Source: a virus. From it: a stretch of DNA of 50,030 nucleotides. The translations under genes were made by a program, and so were the position numbers. The stretch spans positions 1 through 50,030 of the IMG/VR virus record IMGVR_UViG_3300042528_000536. One strand, given 5' to 3'. The notes below the pieces were generated by a model. The model saw nothing but the letters and a program-made list of their open reading frames with translations. It made no database searches and was not told where the DNA came from. How positions within the stretch are numbered: position 1 is the stretch's first letter; each line of letters starts with the position of its first letter. Of the stretch, positions 1 through 8,093 are shown piece after piece.

Positions 1-2302
1 AACCACAACGGGCGTTCCAACCACAAGCGGTCCAACTACCACCAGCGGACCAACCACAACGGGCGTTCCAACCACAAGCGGTCCAACTACCACCAGCGGA
101 CCAACCACAAGCGGTCCAACTACCACCAGCGGTCCAACCACAACGGGCGTTCCAACCACAAGCGGTCCAACTACCACCAGCGGTCCAACTACCACCAGCG
201 GTCCAACCACAACGGGCGTTCCAACCACAAGCGGTCCAACTACCACCAGCGGACCAACCACAACGGGCGTTCCAACCACAAGCGGTCCAACTACCACCAG
301 CGGTCCAACTACCACCAGCGGTCCAACCACAACGGGCGTTCCAACCACAAGCGGTCCAACCACTACGGGTGGTCCCACCACAACACTAGACCCGAGAAGC
401 GCCTGTTGTTATTTCAGCGTTAATCTAGGTACAGGACAAAGAACATTTATCGACTGCATAAACAATATAACAGAGCAGCAGTGCTATTCTCCGTTCCCAG
501 ATACCATAGAAACCAATTACATTAGAGGTGTTTCTTGTTCACAGTCTAATTGCAGCCAAGCTACCACCACGGTTGGCCCAACCACAACTATAGATCCACC
601 AGCTTGGTACTGCGTTAAATTAATAGAAACAACAAGCCAGCCCACAAGCGGACCAACAAGCCAGCCCACAAGCGGACCAACAAGCCAGCCCACAAGCGGA
701 CCAACAAGCCAGCCCACAAGCGGACCAACAAGCCAGCCCACAAGCAGTCCAACCACAACTAGTGGCCCAGCAACCACAGCAACGCCAACAACCACAACCA
801 CAGCAACGCCAACAACCACAACCACAGCAACGCCAACAACCACAGTAGCCCCGACCACCACTGTTCGTCCAACAACTACAACAACGATAGCACCAACTAC
901 AATTCCCCCAACAACCACCCCAAGTCCCACTCCTCAAAATCTAGTTTGGTCAACATCAAATCTTATCCCCAGCGGAGCAGCCTATCCAACACAAGCCAAA
1001 TTGACATTTAATTATCCTGTAAATCAGTCATATGCGTACAGCGGACCTCCAGACGTTGACATACAATACTACTATACTCCAGCTGTCGGAGAACAACCAA
1101 AACCCGGAGCTGTTGCTCTTGCATGGACAAGCCTGAATAATTTAGGTGGAATTATCCTTTATAGAGAGACTGATTTCAGTACAACATCGAATTGTTCTGG
1201 CGGGTACACTCTTTGTGTCACTCCAGGATCTCAAGGAACCATCTTTTTAGTAGGACTAACAGAATATATAGGATTTGGTAGTTTCAGTTTTAGAATCAGC
1301 GTTAACCGCATCGGAAATGGATATAGCCCATATTCAGCGGTAGCAATGCCTGGACAACTATTCTTATCCCGTCCAACAACAACAACCCCCGCACCCCCAC
1401 CTGCCCCGGCATTCAATACCGGCTCTTTTAGTCTCATTGCTAATACAACTATCAGAAACCAACTAACTCAAGCCGCAAACAGATGGATGCAGAACTTGCG
1501 TGTTTCTGGTGCAAATACAAACTATATTAGAAATTTTAGACCAGACTGGAATGGTATAGAATTAGTAGACTTTCAAGCGGTCAATAATCCCACAGACAAC
1601 TGGATAGCTTCTTGTGCTGTTGTTAGCGAAACAGGTCCTATCGGAAATAATCCAATAAAAAGAACCTCTGTGGAGTTTGATATATGGATAAATACGGCAT
1701 TCTGGAATAATTATAATAATGCTCAAAAAATAGTAATTCTTGTTCATGAACTAGGACATGCCATAGGCATAGGTACATTATGGACAAATATAGAGGTTAG
1801 TGAAAATGGGTTAATAGATAATCAATTCTTACTTAGAGAAACCCAGCCAAACACATACAATCTCTATGAAAAAGCAGTCAGAAAATATTGTCAATGTGCA
1901 TTTCCCAACGTTAATCTAAACATGGAGCCTTGGCCAAGAACAAAAATACCTTTAGAAAATACAGGAGGAGCTGGAACCCCATCAGGACACTGGGAAGACC
2001 TATTTAGGCCAGCCTCAACAGCACCATTTGGAGACCGCGATTCTTATCCAGGATTATCTAACGATATTATGGTTGGTTATTTTGACACCGCAATAAATTA
2101 TATAATATCATCAATAACAATTCAGAATTTAGTAGATATGGGGTATGAAGCTATAAACCCAGAAGGCGAGGGTTGTCCAACCTTTGCTAGAGGAGCACAG
2201 TTTTCTGTATCCAATATAGAAGACTCATCAAAAATAAAACTTAATTGCTCTAGACCAAACCACAGGCCTACAAAAATAATTACATTAGGACCAGAATCAT
2301 GA
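1..2302 (+). CDS. Leishmanolysin-like zinc metalloprotease on a Thr/Pro-repeat stalk (5' partial)
   Basis: The reading frame is open from base 2 (first whole codon) to the stop at 2302, so the gene begins before the window; the ATG at 1001 is internal. The first 320 or so residues are Thr/Ser/Pro/Gly repeats broken by a small Cys-containing segment (about 395-560). A second Pro/Thr linker lies near 1370-1410. The C-terminal domain has the zinc motif HELGHAIGIGTLW (HELGH at 1745-1759) and, downstream, GHW (1985-1993) followed by NDIMVGYF and ITIQNLVDMGY. This is the arrangement of bacterial M8/leishmanolysin-type metallopeptidases, with HExxH binding zinc and the later His as third ligand. I infer a secreted or virion-displayed protease or adhesin. 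It overlaps the next gene by four bases (ATGA). The protease-fold call is strong; the location is inferred. Confidence 0.8.
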   Translation, partial: TTTGVPTTSGPTTTSGPTTTGVPTTSGPTTTSGPTTSGPTTTSGPTTTGVPTTSGPTTTSGPTTTSGPTTTGVPTTSGPTTTSGPTTTGVPTTSGPTTTSGPTTTSGPTTTGVPTTSGPTTTGGPTTTLDPRSACCYFSVNLGTGQRTFIDCINNITEQQCYSPFPDTIETNYIRGVSCSQSNCSQATTTVGPTTTIDPPAWYCVKLIETTSQPTSGPTSQPTSGPTSQPTSGPTSQPTSGPTSQPTSSPTTTSGPATTATPTTTTTATPTTTTTATPTTTVAPTTTVRPTTTTTIAPTTIPPTTTPSPTPQNLVWSTSNLIPSGAAYPTQAKLTFNYPVNQSYAYSGPPDVDIQYYYTPAVGEQPKPGAVALAWTSLNNLGGIILYRETDFSTTSNCSGGYTLCVTPGSQGTIFLVGLTEYIGFGSFSFRISVNRIGNGYSPYSAVAMPGQLFLSRPTTTTPAPPPAPAFNTGSFSLIANTTIRNQLTQAANRWMQNLRVSGANTNYIRNFRPDWNGIELVDFQAVNNPTDNWIASCAVVSETGPIGNNPIKRTSVEFDIWINTAFWNNYNNAQKIVILVHELGHAIGIGTLWTNIEVSENGLIDNQFLLRETQPNTYNLYEKAVRKYCQCAFPNVNLNMEPWPRTKIPLENTGGAGTPSGHWEDLFRPASTAPFGDRDSYPGLSNDIMVGYFDTAINYIISSITIQNLVDMGYEAINPEGEGCPTFARGAQFSVSNIEDSSKIKLNCSRPNHRPTKIITLGPES
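2..375 (+). repeat. Thr/Pro-coding tandem repeat block
   Basis: Interleaved short units (agcggtccaactaccacc, 18 bases, and units containing acgggcgttccaacc) recur imperfectly with a composite period near 51 bases. They encode runs of TTSGP, TTTSGP and TTTGVP. The block sits inside the metalloprotease gene and forms a low-complexity stalk. Confidence 0.85.
631..750 (+). repeat. Five tandem 24-base repeats (SQPTSGPT stalk)
   Basis: Units start at 631, 655, 679, 703 and 727. The four downstream copies are essentially identical and only the last ends differently (agtcc). Each encodes the octapeptide SQPTSGPT in frame, so copy number could vary without frameshift. Confidence 0.9.
776..840 (+). 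repeat. 24-base repeat, about 2.7 copies (Thr-rich)
   Basis: The unit acagcaacgccaacaaccac plus four bases begins at 776, 800 and 824 and encodes ATPTTTTT-like octapeptides. It is a third, independent minisatellite in the same stalk, again with a 24-base period. Confidence 0.8.
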
Positions 2303-3639
2303 GTTGCCAAAACTGTATATATTCATCTGTTTCTTCTATAGATCAATCAATATATGATATTATTGGTGGACCATATTTAACTCAAGAAGAATGTATAGGA
2401 GTTACAACAACAACAACAACAACAACAACTTTTGGCCCAACCACCACTTTTGGCCCAACCACCACACCATTTAATATTGCATGGAAGTGTGACACTGATT
2501 TTTTTGGAGAAACAAGATGTATTCTGGCCGATGATGGTACATATGAAAACTATGATGATTGTTGTAGAGACTGTGGTTGTTCTAGCTCATCTGGAAGTGG
2601 TTCTAGCAGCTCGTCAAATAGCGGATCTGGATCAGGAAGTATTGGCAAATCCGGGGACGGCGAAGGTAAGTCCGGAAGCGGAAGCAGTTCTGGATCGGGT
2701 AGTGGCCCCAGTAAAAGCTCATCTGGCTCAGGAAGCGGCTCTGGAAGCGGCTTTCCTCCAGAAGAAGAGGACCCGTGGCCGGGCGCTGGTTGGGGAGGCG
2801 AAATAACACCACCTGGCTATGAAGACCCACCCGGAGATGGCGATGGTGGCGGAGGCCCAGGCGGTGGTGGAGGCGGAATTGGTGGCGGCGGCGGCGTACC
2901 ACTACCCAAACCACAGATACCTCCACCCCCACCACCCGGAGACTCATGGACTAAAGATTGCAAACTAGCTGGTGTTGCTATAGGTCCAGGCACACAATAT
3001 CCCTGGGAAGCCTTCGCAGTCGATGGTCGTATCTGGCCTGGAGCCTATAATGCTTGCAAGAGGGGTTTGTTATGCTCGGATTGTAGAGGAGCCGTAGTTA
3101 GAGTCACAAACTATAACGGAGACGGTACCATAGCCGGGTACGGCGGCTGGAAATGCTGCTGTGGACCACACGCAACCGCAGGCATTAATGAAAAGCCGTG
3201 CTGCAACACAGACTCTGACTGCCCGAACAATAAAGAATGCTGTGAACCATACGAAAACGACGACAGAGGCATATGCTTAGTTGATTGCCCCTCCAAAGTA
3301 TGTGATATTGTTAACCCCCAAAGTATAGGCTCACCGGAACAAGTGTCTATTCAATCATCCACCTATCAGGTTGCTCCCACGCTAGACATATACAGTGGGG
3401 CAGAATATATAGAATCTCAGCAGCAAATCAGATACACAATTAGTTTAATAACACATATACCAAACTCTTTTAGCAACATACCAGAAATTATTGCTGGTTT
3501 CAGACCCTCAAATCAAGGGGAGTGTTGCTCAGAAGCAGAATTTTTTGTCGAACAACGATGTTCGTACATAAACTTCGTGGTGGTATCAACTAGAGATGAA
3601 TATGTTTCTATCGATGCAGAAGAGCCAGCATGCTCTTAA
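2299..3639 (+). CDS. Ser/Gly/Pro-rich, Cys-rich surface protein
   Basis: Protein of 446 residues starting at an ATGA overlap with the metalloprotease gene, so the two are probably co-translated. Order along the chain: a short N-terminal Cys-containing segment, a Thr run with TFGPTTT repeats (about 35-57), a small Cys cluster (about 64-95), a long Ser/Gly linker (about 95-155), a Gly/Pro-rich stretch ending in a PPPPPP run (about 155-215), then a Cys-rich domain (about 218-335) and a beta-type C-terminal domain. The cysteine spacing looks like disulphide-bonded or metal-binding knots. I do not recognise a family. Composition and position suggest a fibrous adhesin or decoration protein working with the upstream gene. 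It could also be a secreted rather than a virion protein. Confidence 0.75.
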   Translation: MSCQNCIYSSVSSIDQSIYDIIGGPYLTQEECIGVTTTTTTTTTFGPTTTFGPTTTPFNIAWKCDTDFFGETRCILADDGTYENYDDCCRDCGCSSSSGSGSSSSSNSGSGSGSIGKSGDGEGKSGSGSSSGSGSGPSKSSSGSGSGSGSGFPPEEEDPWPGAGWGGEITPPGYEDPPGDGDGGGGPGGGGGGIGGGGGVPLPKPQIPPPPPPGDSWTKDCKLAGVAIGPGTQYPWEAFAVDGRIWPGAYNACKRGLLCSDCRGAVVRVTNYNGDGTIAGYGGWKCCCGPHATAGINEKPCCNTDSDCPNNKECCEPYENDDRGICLVDCPSKVCDIVNPQSIGSPEQVSIQSSTYQVAPTLDIYSGAEYIESQQQIRYTISLITHIPNSFSNIPEIIAGFRPSNQGECCSEAEFFVEQRCSYINFVVVSTRDEYVSIDAEEPACS

Positions 3640-3722
3640 AAAGAAAATAGATACATATTATTATAATCGTAAAATAGTGTTTTAGCTATAGTTCTAACAC
3701 CCTTACCCATAAGTCGTAGATC

Positions 3723-3751
3723 TTGACTAAGCTGCTGGCCTCTCCTATTAT
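3723..3751 (+). promoter_or_regulatory. Sigma70-like promoter
   Basis: TTGACT at 3723-3728, a 17-base spacer, then TATTAT at 3746-3751. Predicted transcription would start near 3758, just ahead of the ribosome-binding site GGAGAG and the ATG at 3773. Confidence 0.7.
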
Positions 3752-3772
3752 ATTTTGAAAACGGAGAGACTT

Positions 3773-4327
3773 ATGAAAAAAACGGCCTCTATACCACAGC
3801 ACACATTTTCAACTATAAAAGATGATATTTTTTTATCGTTAGACCGTTTAATATTATCTAGCTCTCACAGCACTACTATTATTGTTCCACACGTATGCAA
3901 TAATGTTGATGTTTTTGGTGGTGGTTTTACAGCAGGAATAGTACAGCATTATCCCATCGTTAGAGATAACTATCATATGCTAGGACCATCCTTTTTAAAG
4001 AAAAACCTCGGATACTCACAGTTTATACTTGCAAGAGAACATAAAAAGAATAATAATCAAATTATTTTTGCCAATATGATATCTCAAAATGGAACAATAT
4101 CTCCAAGAAATAAAAGGCCGTTAAACTATTTGGCCTTATGCAGATCCATGCTATCAGTATCCAAATATATTAAAGAAAAAATAAATACCGATCAGTCAGT
4201 ACAAATACATGCTCCAAAGTTTGGTAGCGGTCTTGCTGGTGGTAACTGGGGTTTTATTAGCGATCTAATAGATGATATCTGGAGTGATTTCCAAGTATTC
4301 ATCTACGACATAAACAAAAAGACTTGA
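3773..4327 (+). CDS. Macrodomain (ADP-ribose-binding) protein
   Basis: I chose the ATG at 3773 because GGAGAG lies directly upstream; a TTG at 3755 is in frame but overlaps that site. The 184-residue protein looks like a macrodomain: an early HVCNNVDVFGGGFTAGI segment corresponds to the ligand loop usually containing N-G-G/S-G, and the later HAPKFGSGLAGGNWGFISD matches the family's P-x-I/F-G-x-G-L-x-G-G-x-W signature. Macrodomains bind or hydrolyse ADP-ribose derivatives, removing ADP-ribose from proteins or nucleic acids or degrading ADP-ribose-1''-phosphate. In a phage this could serve NAD salvage or counter an ADP-ribose-based host defence; that role is inference. It has its own sigma70-like promoter. 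The fold call is fairly strong, the substrate unknown. Confidence 0.72.
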   Translation: MKKTASIPQHTFSTIKDDIFLSLDRLILSSSHSTTIIVPHVCNNVDVFGGGFTAGIVQHYPIVRDNYHMLGPSFLKKNLGYSQFILAREHKKNNNQIIFANMISQNGTISPRNKRPLNYLALCRSMLSVSKYIKEKINTDQSVQIHAPKFGSGLAGGNWGFISDLIDDIWSDFQVFIYDINKKT

Positions 4328-4352
4328 CACCAAAAGATCCATACGCTACACT
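4324..4352 (+). promoter_or_regulatory. Sigma70-like promoter
   Basis: TTGACA at 4324-4329 (perfect -35), a 17-base spacer, and TACACT at 4347-4352. The -35 overlaps the stop codon of the macrodomain gene. The start at 4377 follows after a Shine-Dalgarno-like GGAG at 4367. Confidence 0.7.
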
Positions 4353-4376
4353 AATGCAAGACTTTTGGAGCAAGAG

Positions 4377-4670
4377 ATGAACAATCAACAATGCAAAGAA
4401 TTTTTGGTATGGCTAATTAATAGGCTAGAACGCAAGTATGGTGAAACCCCCGAAGTTCTAGAAAAAATTAATCACCTAATATCACACAAAAAAATTATTG
4501 ATGAACGAATTAGTGTTAATTTTATTAATGGTCTTTGTAATAAATATTATCCAGGATTTTCTTTTGAAAAGACCGAAGACCTCTCATTAGGCTACACAAA
4601 TCATGAAAAGAAAGAAATTTATTCTTTAGTTTCGTCCATTATTATAGATACCATAAACCAACAACAATAA
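4377..4670 (+). CDS. Small hypothetical protein
   Basis: I preferred the ATG at 4377 to an in-frame TTG at 4365 because GGAG at 4367-4370 sits at ribosome-binding distance. The 97-residue protein is soluble and probably mostly helical (LVWLINRLERKYG, SLVSSIIIDTINQQQ). No family recognised. It is the first gene behind the promoter at 4324-4352 and probably the head of the operon running to 8053. Confidence 0.65.
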   Translation: MNNQQCKEFLVWLINRLERKYGETPEVLEKINHLISHKKIIDERISVNFINGLCNKYYPGFSFEKTEDLSLGYTNHEKKEIYSLVSSIIIDTINQQQ

Positions 4671-4685
4671 AGCAAAGGAGCATGA

Positions 4686-4919
4686 ATGTCAACTACCCTA
4701 AACCTTCTACTAAACAACTACACAGTATCAGTAACCACAGTATCAGAATCTTCTGCGGAGAGTGTTAACCAACTACTAGGTAGCCTACAAAATCTGACCA
4801 ATCCAAGAGAGATTGTTTCAATTATAGAATCAACAGCTGGAGTAGAACAAACAGTAGTTAAGAACCCACAAACAGAAGAAATTGTTCTTTCGTCCGGACT
4901 ACTATCTCCAGAAGAGTGA
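4686..4919 (+). CDS. Small hypothetical protein (77 residues)
   Basis: A clear ribosome-binding site, AAAGGAG, lies at 4674-4680, ahead of the ATG at 4686. The protein is Ser/Thr/Val/Asn-rich with an acidic C-terminus ending in SPEE and no cysteines or membrane segment. No family recognised. It is tightly spaced with its neighbours, so it belongs to the same transcription unit. Confidence 0.6.
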   Translation: MSTTLNLLLNNYTVSVTTVSESSAESVNQLLGSLQNLTNPREIVSIIESTAGVEQTVVKNPQTEEIVLSSGLLSPEE

Positions 4920-4922
4920 AGA

Positions 4923-5069
4923 ATGTTTTATATACTATTGATTGCTATGATAGTTGGCTGGTATGAGGGTGGAACCATGTTATCTAGAACCCATAATGGG
5001 TTGATCTCAGGAACAGAACCATCTTCAAACTTAGCGGGATTTCTTTTTCTAGATAAAAGGACACAATGA
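4923..5069 (+). CDS. 48-residue membrane-anchored microprotein
   Basis: ATG at 4923, stop TGA at 5067-5069, overlapping the ATG of the next gene at 5066 (ATGA). The N-terminus MFYILLIAMIVGW is one hydrophobic segment, followed by a polar tail of about 30 residues containing WYEGG. Coding is supported by the ATGA coupling and by its filling exactly the gap between two genes. Function unknown. The reading frame also carries AAAAGG, the ribosome-binding site of the next gene. Confidence 0.5.
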   Translation: MFYILLIAMIVGWYEGGTMLSRTHNGLISGTEPSSNLAGFLFLDKRTQ

Positions 5070-5596
5070 ATAGACTTAAAAATCAAAGAGTTTATTTGGC
5101 CGGTGCGATGGATAGGGTGCCGGATAGAGGAACCACATGGAGGGATAATATAACTCCATTCTTGGAAGATATGGGTGTGGTTGTTTTTAATCCCATTACA
5201 AAGCCTACCACAACCGGAATGGAAGACCACGATTCTCATATTATTAAAACCAAACTAAAGCAAAAAGAAAGATATGACGAACTAGCCGAAATGATGAAGG
5301 TGATTCGTAGAGTTGATCTTAGATTGGTTGACATAAGCGATTTTTTAGTGGTTAATTTAAATCTAGATATTCACCCATGCGGAACATATGAAGAAATTTT
5401 TTGGGCCAATCGTCAGAAGAAACCCATTATTGTTCATATGGAACAAGGCAAGATTAATGCTCCCGACTGGCTCTTTGGCACAATTCCTCACCAAACGATA
5501 TTCTCTTCATGGAACGACATAAAAGAGTATCTATCCCACATCAACTCTGCAGAAAACATAGATACCTATAAAAGATGGTATTTTTTTTCGGTTTAA
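5066..5596 (+). CDS. Nucleoside 2-deoxyribosyltransferase-like protein
   Basis: 176 residues. An N-terminal VYLAGAMD strand-loop (9-16), a GVVVFNP strand (37-43), then VDLRLVDISDFLVVNL (83-98) and GTYEEIFWA (106-114), followed by KKPIIVH. This order is that of the nucleoside 2-deoxyribosyltransferase family, where the glutamate of the G-T-x-x-E motif (here E110) is the nucleophile that exchanges bases on deoxyribose. A role in deoxynucleoside salvage or in making an unusual nucleotide is plausible. Some family members only hydrolyse nucleotides, so the exact activity is open. It overlaps the upstream microprotein and lies one gene before GMP reductase. Confidence 0.78.
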   Translation: MNRLKNQRVYLAGAMDRVPDRGTTWRDNITPFLEDMGVVVFNPITKPTTTGMEDHDSHIIKTKLKQKERYDELAEMMKVIRRVDLRLVDISDFLVVNLNLDIHPCGTYEEIFWANRQKKPIIVHMEQGKINAPDWLFGTIPHQTIFSSWNDIKEYLSHINSAENIDTYKRWYFFSV

Positions 5597-5597
5597 T

Positions 5598-5804
5598 ATG
5601 CCAAAATATTATGTTAAGTCTGGACAAATCAAATACATTATAGATTCTCCAGATCATGAGTCAGCTATACTAGCGGCATTGAAACACTATAAGGGCAGGG
5701 GTATTATGACCGGACCCAAAATATGCGTTAGTGAACAAGGTTTTGATGACCACAAAACATGGAAATGTTACGACACAGATAACTTTATGAAAAGAACTCA
5801 GTAA
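5598..5804 (+). CDS. Small hypothetical protein (68 residues)
   Basis: Starts immediately after the previous stop and ends one base before the GMP reductase start. It opens MPKYYVKSGQIKYIID and has a beta-alpha-beta feel with a DHESAILAALKHY helix. No catalytic motif or family recognised. Its position between two nucleotide enzymes suggests the same operon only. Confidence 0.6.
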   Translation: MPKYYVKSGQIKYIIDSPDHESAILAALKHYKGRGIMTGPKICVSEQGFDDHKTWKCYDTDNFMKRTQ

Positions 5805-5805
5805 T

Positions 5806-6942
5806 ATGCAAAAAATTATTAATGAACTAAAGCTTGATTTTGATGATGTTCTAATTAGACCAAAAAGATCCACACTATCTAGCAGATCCGAGGTTTGCTT
5901 AGTAAGAGACTTCAAGTTTTTGCACTCACCAAGAAGATTTTCTGCTATACCGGTTATTGTGGCAAATATGGATACAACTGGCACATTTGCTATGGCCGAT
6001 GTGGTATGTCATAATCAAGCCATGGTAGCACTACATAAACATTATAAACCAGAAACCTTAATAGATTACTATTGTAATAGTAAAAATGACCATAAAGAAC
6101 TAACCTTCTATTCCACCGGCACATCCGCAAGTGATATAGAAAAACTAACATTTGTTTTTAATAGTCTAAGAGATAGAGGTTGTCCTCTACCTAATTTGTG
6201 CGTTGATGTAGCAAATGGTTATAGTGAAAAATTTGTAAAAACAGTAGCCCACATTCGTCGGTTATACGAAGACATAGTTATAATGGCGGGTAATGTAGTA
6301 ACACCGGAAATGGTAGAGGAATTATTACTACATGGAAAAGTAGATATTATCAAGATAGGTATAGGCCCAGGATCTGTCTGCACAACAAGACTAAAAACAG
6401 GTGTCGGATATGGTCAAATCTCTGCTTGTTTAGAGTGTTCCGATGCGGCTCATGGTCTTGGAGGACATATCTGCGGGGATGGAGGCTGTAGATACGTAGG
6501 AGATATTTGTAAGGTTTTTGGTACTAACGCAGACTTTGTAATGTGTGGCAATTTTTTTGCAGGCTGCGAAGAGTGTGAAGGTGAGTGGTCTCATGAGTAT
6601 AGATGCTCTATTATTAATAATGATAAATCCGTACACAGTGAGTGGTGGCAATCGCATAACCCAGGATATAAAACAGAAAAACGTAAAAAGAATCTTAGGT
6701 TTTATGGTATGAGTTCAAAAGAAGCTATGGAAAAACACCACAACGGGGTGGCTAATTATAGAACCAGCGAAGGACGGTGCGTTACCATACCATACAAGGG
6801 ACCAGTACAAGAAATTTTATTAGATATTTTTGGTGGACTGAGAAGTGCATGTACATATATCGGTGCGTCCAAAATAAAAGATTTTGGCAAAAAAACTACA
6901 TTCATACAGGTAAATAACACACATAATAAAATCCATGAGTAA
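5806..6942 (+). CDS. guaC: GMP reductase
   Basis: The 378-residue TIM-barrel protein lacks the CBS domains of IMP dehydrogenase and carries GMP reductase signatures: FDDVLIRPKRSTLSSR (12-27), ANMDTTGTF (53-61), the active-site loop IGIGPGSVCTTR with Cys192, the run GQISACLECSDAAHGLGGH, and FYGMSSKEAMEKH followed by YRTSEG (the catalytic Glu region). Length is close to the E. coli enzyme (about 347), with a short basic/polar tail. The enzyme converts GMP to IMP with NADPH, releasing ammonia, thus diverting guanine nucleotides to inosine/adenine nucleotides. It sits in an operon with a deoxyribosyltransferase-like gene and overlaps the glycosyltransferase by eight bases. A phage-borne GuaC is unusual. 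Confidence 0.92.
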   Translation: MQKIINELKLDFDDVLIRPKRSTLSSRSEVCLVRDFKFLHSPRRFSAIPVIVANMDTTGTFAMADVVCHNQAMVALHKHYKPETLIDYYCNSKNDHKELTFYSTGTSASDIEKLTFVFNSLRDRGCPLPNLCVDVANGYSEKFVKTVAHIRRLYEDIVIMAGNVVTPEMVEELLLHGKVDIIKIGIGPGSVCTTRLKTGVGYGQISACLECSDAAHGLGGHICGDGGCRYVGDICKVFGTNADFVMCGNFFAGCEECEGEWSHEYRCSIINNDKSVHSEWWQSHNPGYKTEKRKKNLRFYGMSSKEAMEKHHNGVANYRTSEGRCVTIPYKGPVQEILLDIFGGLRSACTYIGASKIKDFGKKTTFIQVNNTHNKIHE

Positions 6943-8053
6943 AACTAAAATAAAAACCACTAAAAAACAACAACTAAACCTAATGTGTCCTATAGGCGGG
7001 GATAATTTAGGTTCTATTTCTATGAGCATCTTAAAGGGCTTTAGGGGCATAGATATAGACACCTCTTTATTTCCTATTCTTATAGACGGCAAGTTGTTAT
7101 TTAATAGCACAGAAGAAGCAGATATTTGCTCTGGGGCTATAAAATATAGTAGACAATTTAATTATAGAGCACCAGCACTTAAGATATGGCATCCCCATGA
7201 TCTGGCTACTAGACCAGGAAAAGGTAAGTATTACTCTTTAGTGATACCGGACACAGACTATCTAACGGCCTCAGAAGTGCATCACCTAAACTACACAGAC
7301 GGAATTTTTGTCAGCTCTGATTGGGCAAAAGATATACTGATTAAGAATCAGATAAAAGTTCCAATACACAAGATATCTCTAGGAGTTGATAGATCTATTT
7401 TCACTGTTCCAGAACAAGTAGCTGATAGATCTAATAATAACTATATATTCTACTCTACTGGTAAGTGGTCTCTGAGTAATGGTCATGATTTCTTGATTAA
7501 GGCATTTAGTCTTGCTTTCAAAAAGACAGATAATGTCGAACTTAGATTATTACCAACTAATGATTTTTTAACAGAAGAAGAAACAAATAAGTGGTTGTCT
7601 TTGGTAGATAATATACCACATAAGGAAAAAATATTTTTATACAATAGATTACAAACCCAATACGATATGGCTGATTTCATCCTATCAGCAGATTGTTTGT
7701 TATCCCCACAAAGAGTATGCTCTACCGGCACAAGCATATCTGAGGCTATGGTTATGAACAAGCCTGTAATAGCTACACAGTGCGGGGTTGTTGCTGAGTA
7801 TCCTGAAAGTGAACACCTTTATAGGGCCAATATAAGATCTCAAGAAAAAGCATACGATAACAGAATACTATATGGGGAGAGTAATTGGGCAAAGCTGGAC
7901 CAGTCGGTGCTAGACGAAACTATTGATTATATGAGACACGTTTATAAAAATGAAATTAGGTCTAATCCATCCGGAGTAGAAAAAATGACCAATAGAACGT
8001 GGCATAATACCTGTTTAGATATTCTACGGATAACCCATAAAAATAAAAAATAA
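6935..8053 (+). CDS. Glycosyltransferase, GT4-like (GT-B fold)
   Basis: 372 residues, ATG inside the end of guaC. Seen: an N-terminal Rossmann-like half with DGIFVSSDWAKDIL, the linker IHKISLGVDRSIF that begins the second domain in GT4 enzymes, FYSTGKWSLSNGHDFLIKAF (the usual R-K-G or K-G region is modified), and the donor-site segment DCLLSPQRVCSTGTSISEAMVMNKPVIAT, equivalent to the E-x7-E region, with only SEAM-type Glu retained. It probably transfers a sugar from an activated donor to DNA, a virion protein or a host glycan; the acceptor is unknown. Fold confidence is good. Confidence 0.8.
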   Translation: MSKTKIKTTKKQQLNLMCPIGGDNLGSISMSILKGFRGIDIDTSLFPILIDGKLLFNSTEEADICSGAIKYSRQFNYRAPALKIWHPHDLATRPGKGKYYSLVIPDTDYLTASEVHHLNYTDGIFVSSDWAKDILIKNQIKVPIHKISLGVDRSIFTVPEQVADRSNNNYIFYSTGKWSLSNGHDFLIKAFSLAFKKTDNVELRLLPTNDFLTEEETNKWLSLVDNIPHKEKIFLYNRLQTQYDMADFILSADCLLSPQRVCSTGTSISEAMVMNKPVIATQCGVVAEYPESEHLYRANIRSQEKAYDNRILYGESNWAKLDQSVLDETIDYMRHVYKNEIRSNPSGVEKMTNRTWHNTCLDILRITHKNKK

Positions 8054-8063
8054 GATCAAATTG

Positions 8064-8071
8064 CGGTGTAT
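8064..8071 (+). promoter_or_regulatory. GGTGTAT motif, candidate phage promoter element
   Basis: CGGTGTAT lies 10 bases after the glycosyltransferase stop and 22 bases before the ATG at 8094, with AAGGAG between. One of a recurrent intergenic set. Confidence 0.5.
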
Positions 8072-8093
8072 AATTACACTAAGGAGATACTAC

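Noticed and set aside
631-750. CRISPR-like regular repeats
   Set aside because: The units are directly contiguous, in frame, without spacers, and encode a peptide repeat. No cas1/cas2 gene is present; the Cas4-like nuclease at 40558 stands alone.
517-930. Minus-strand open frame rich in Val and Gly
   Set aside because: It is the complement of the Thr/Pro tandem repeats in the metalloprotease gene and has no ribosome-binding site.
3640-3722. Terminator after the Cys-rich gene
   Set aside because: A weak GTGTT/AACAC pairing near 3675 has bulges and no T-run, so I could not support it.
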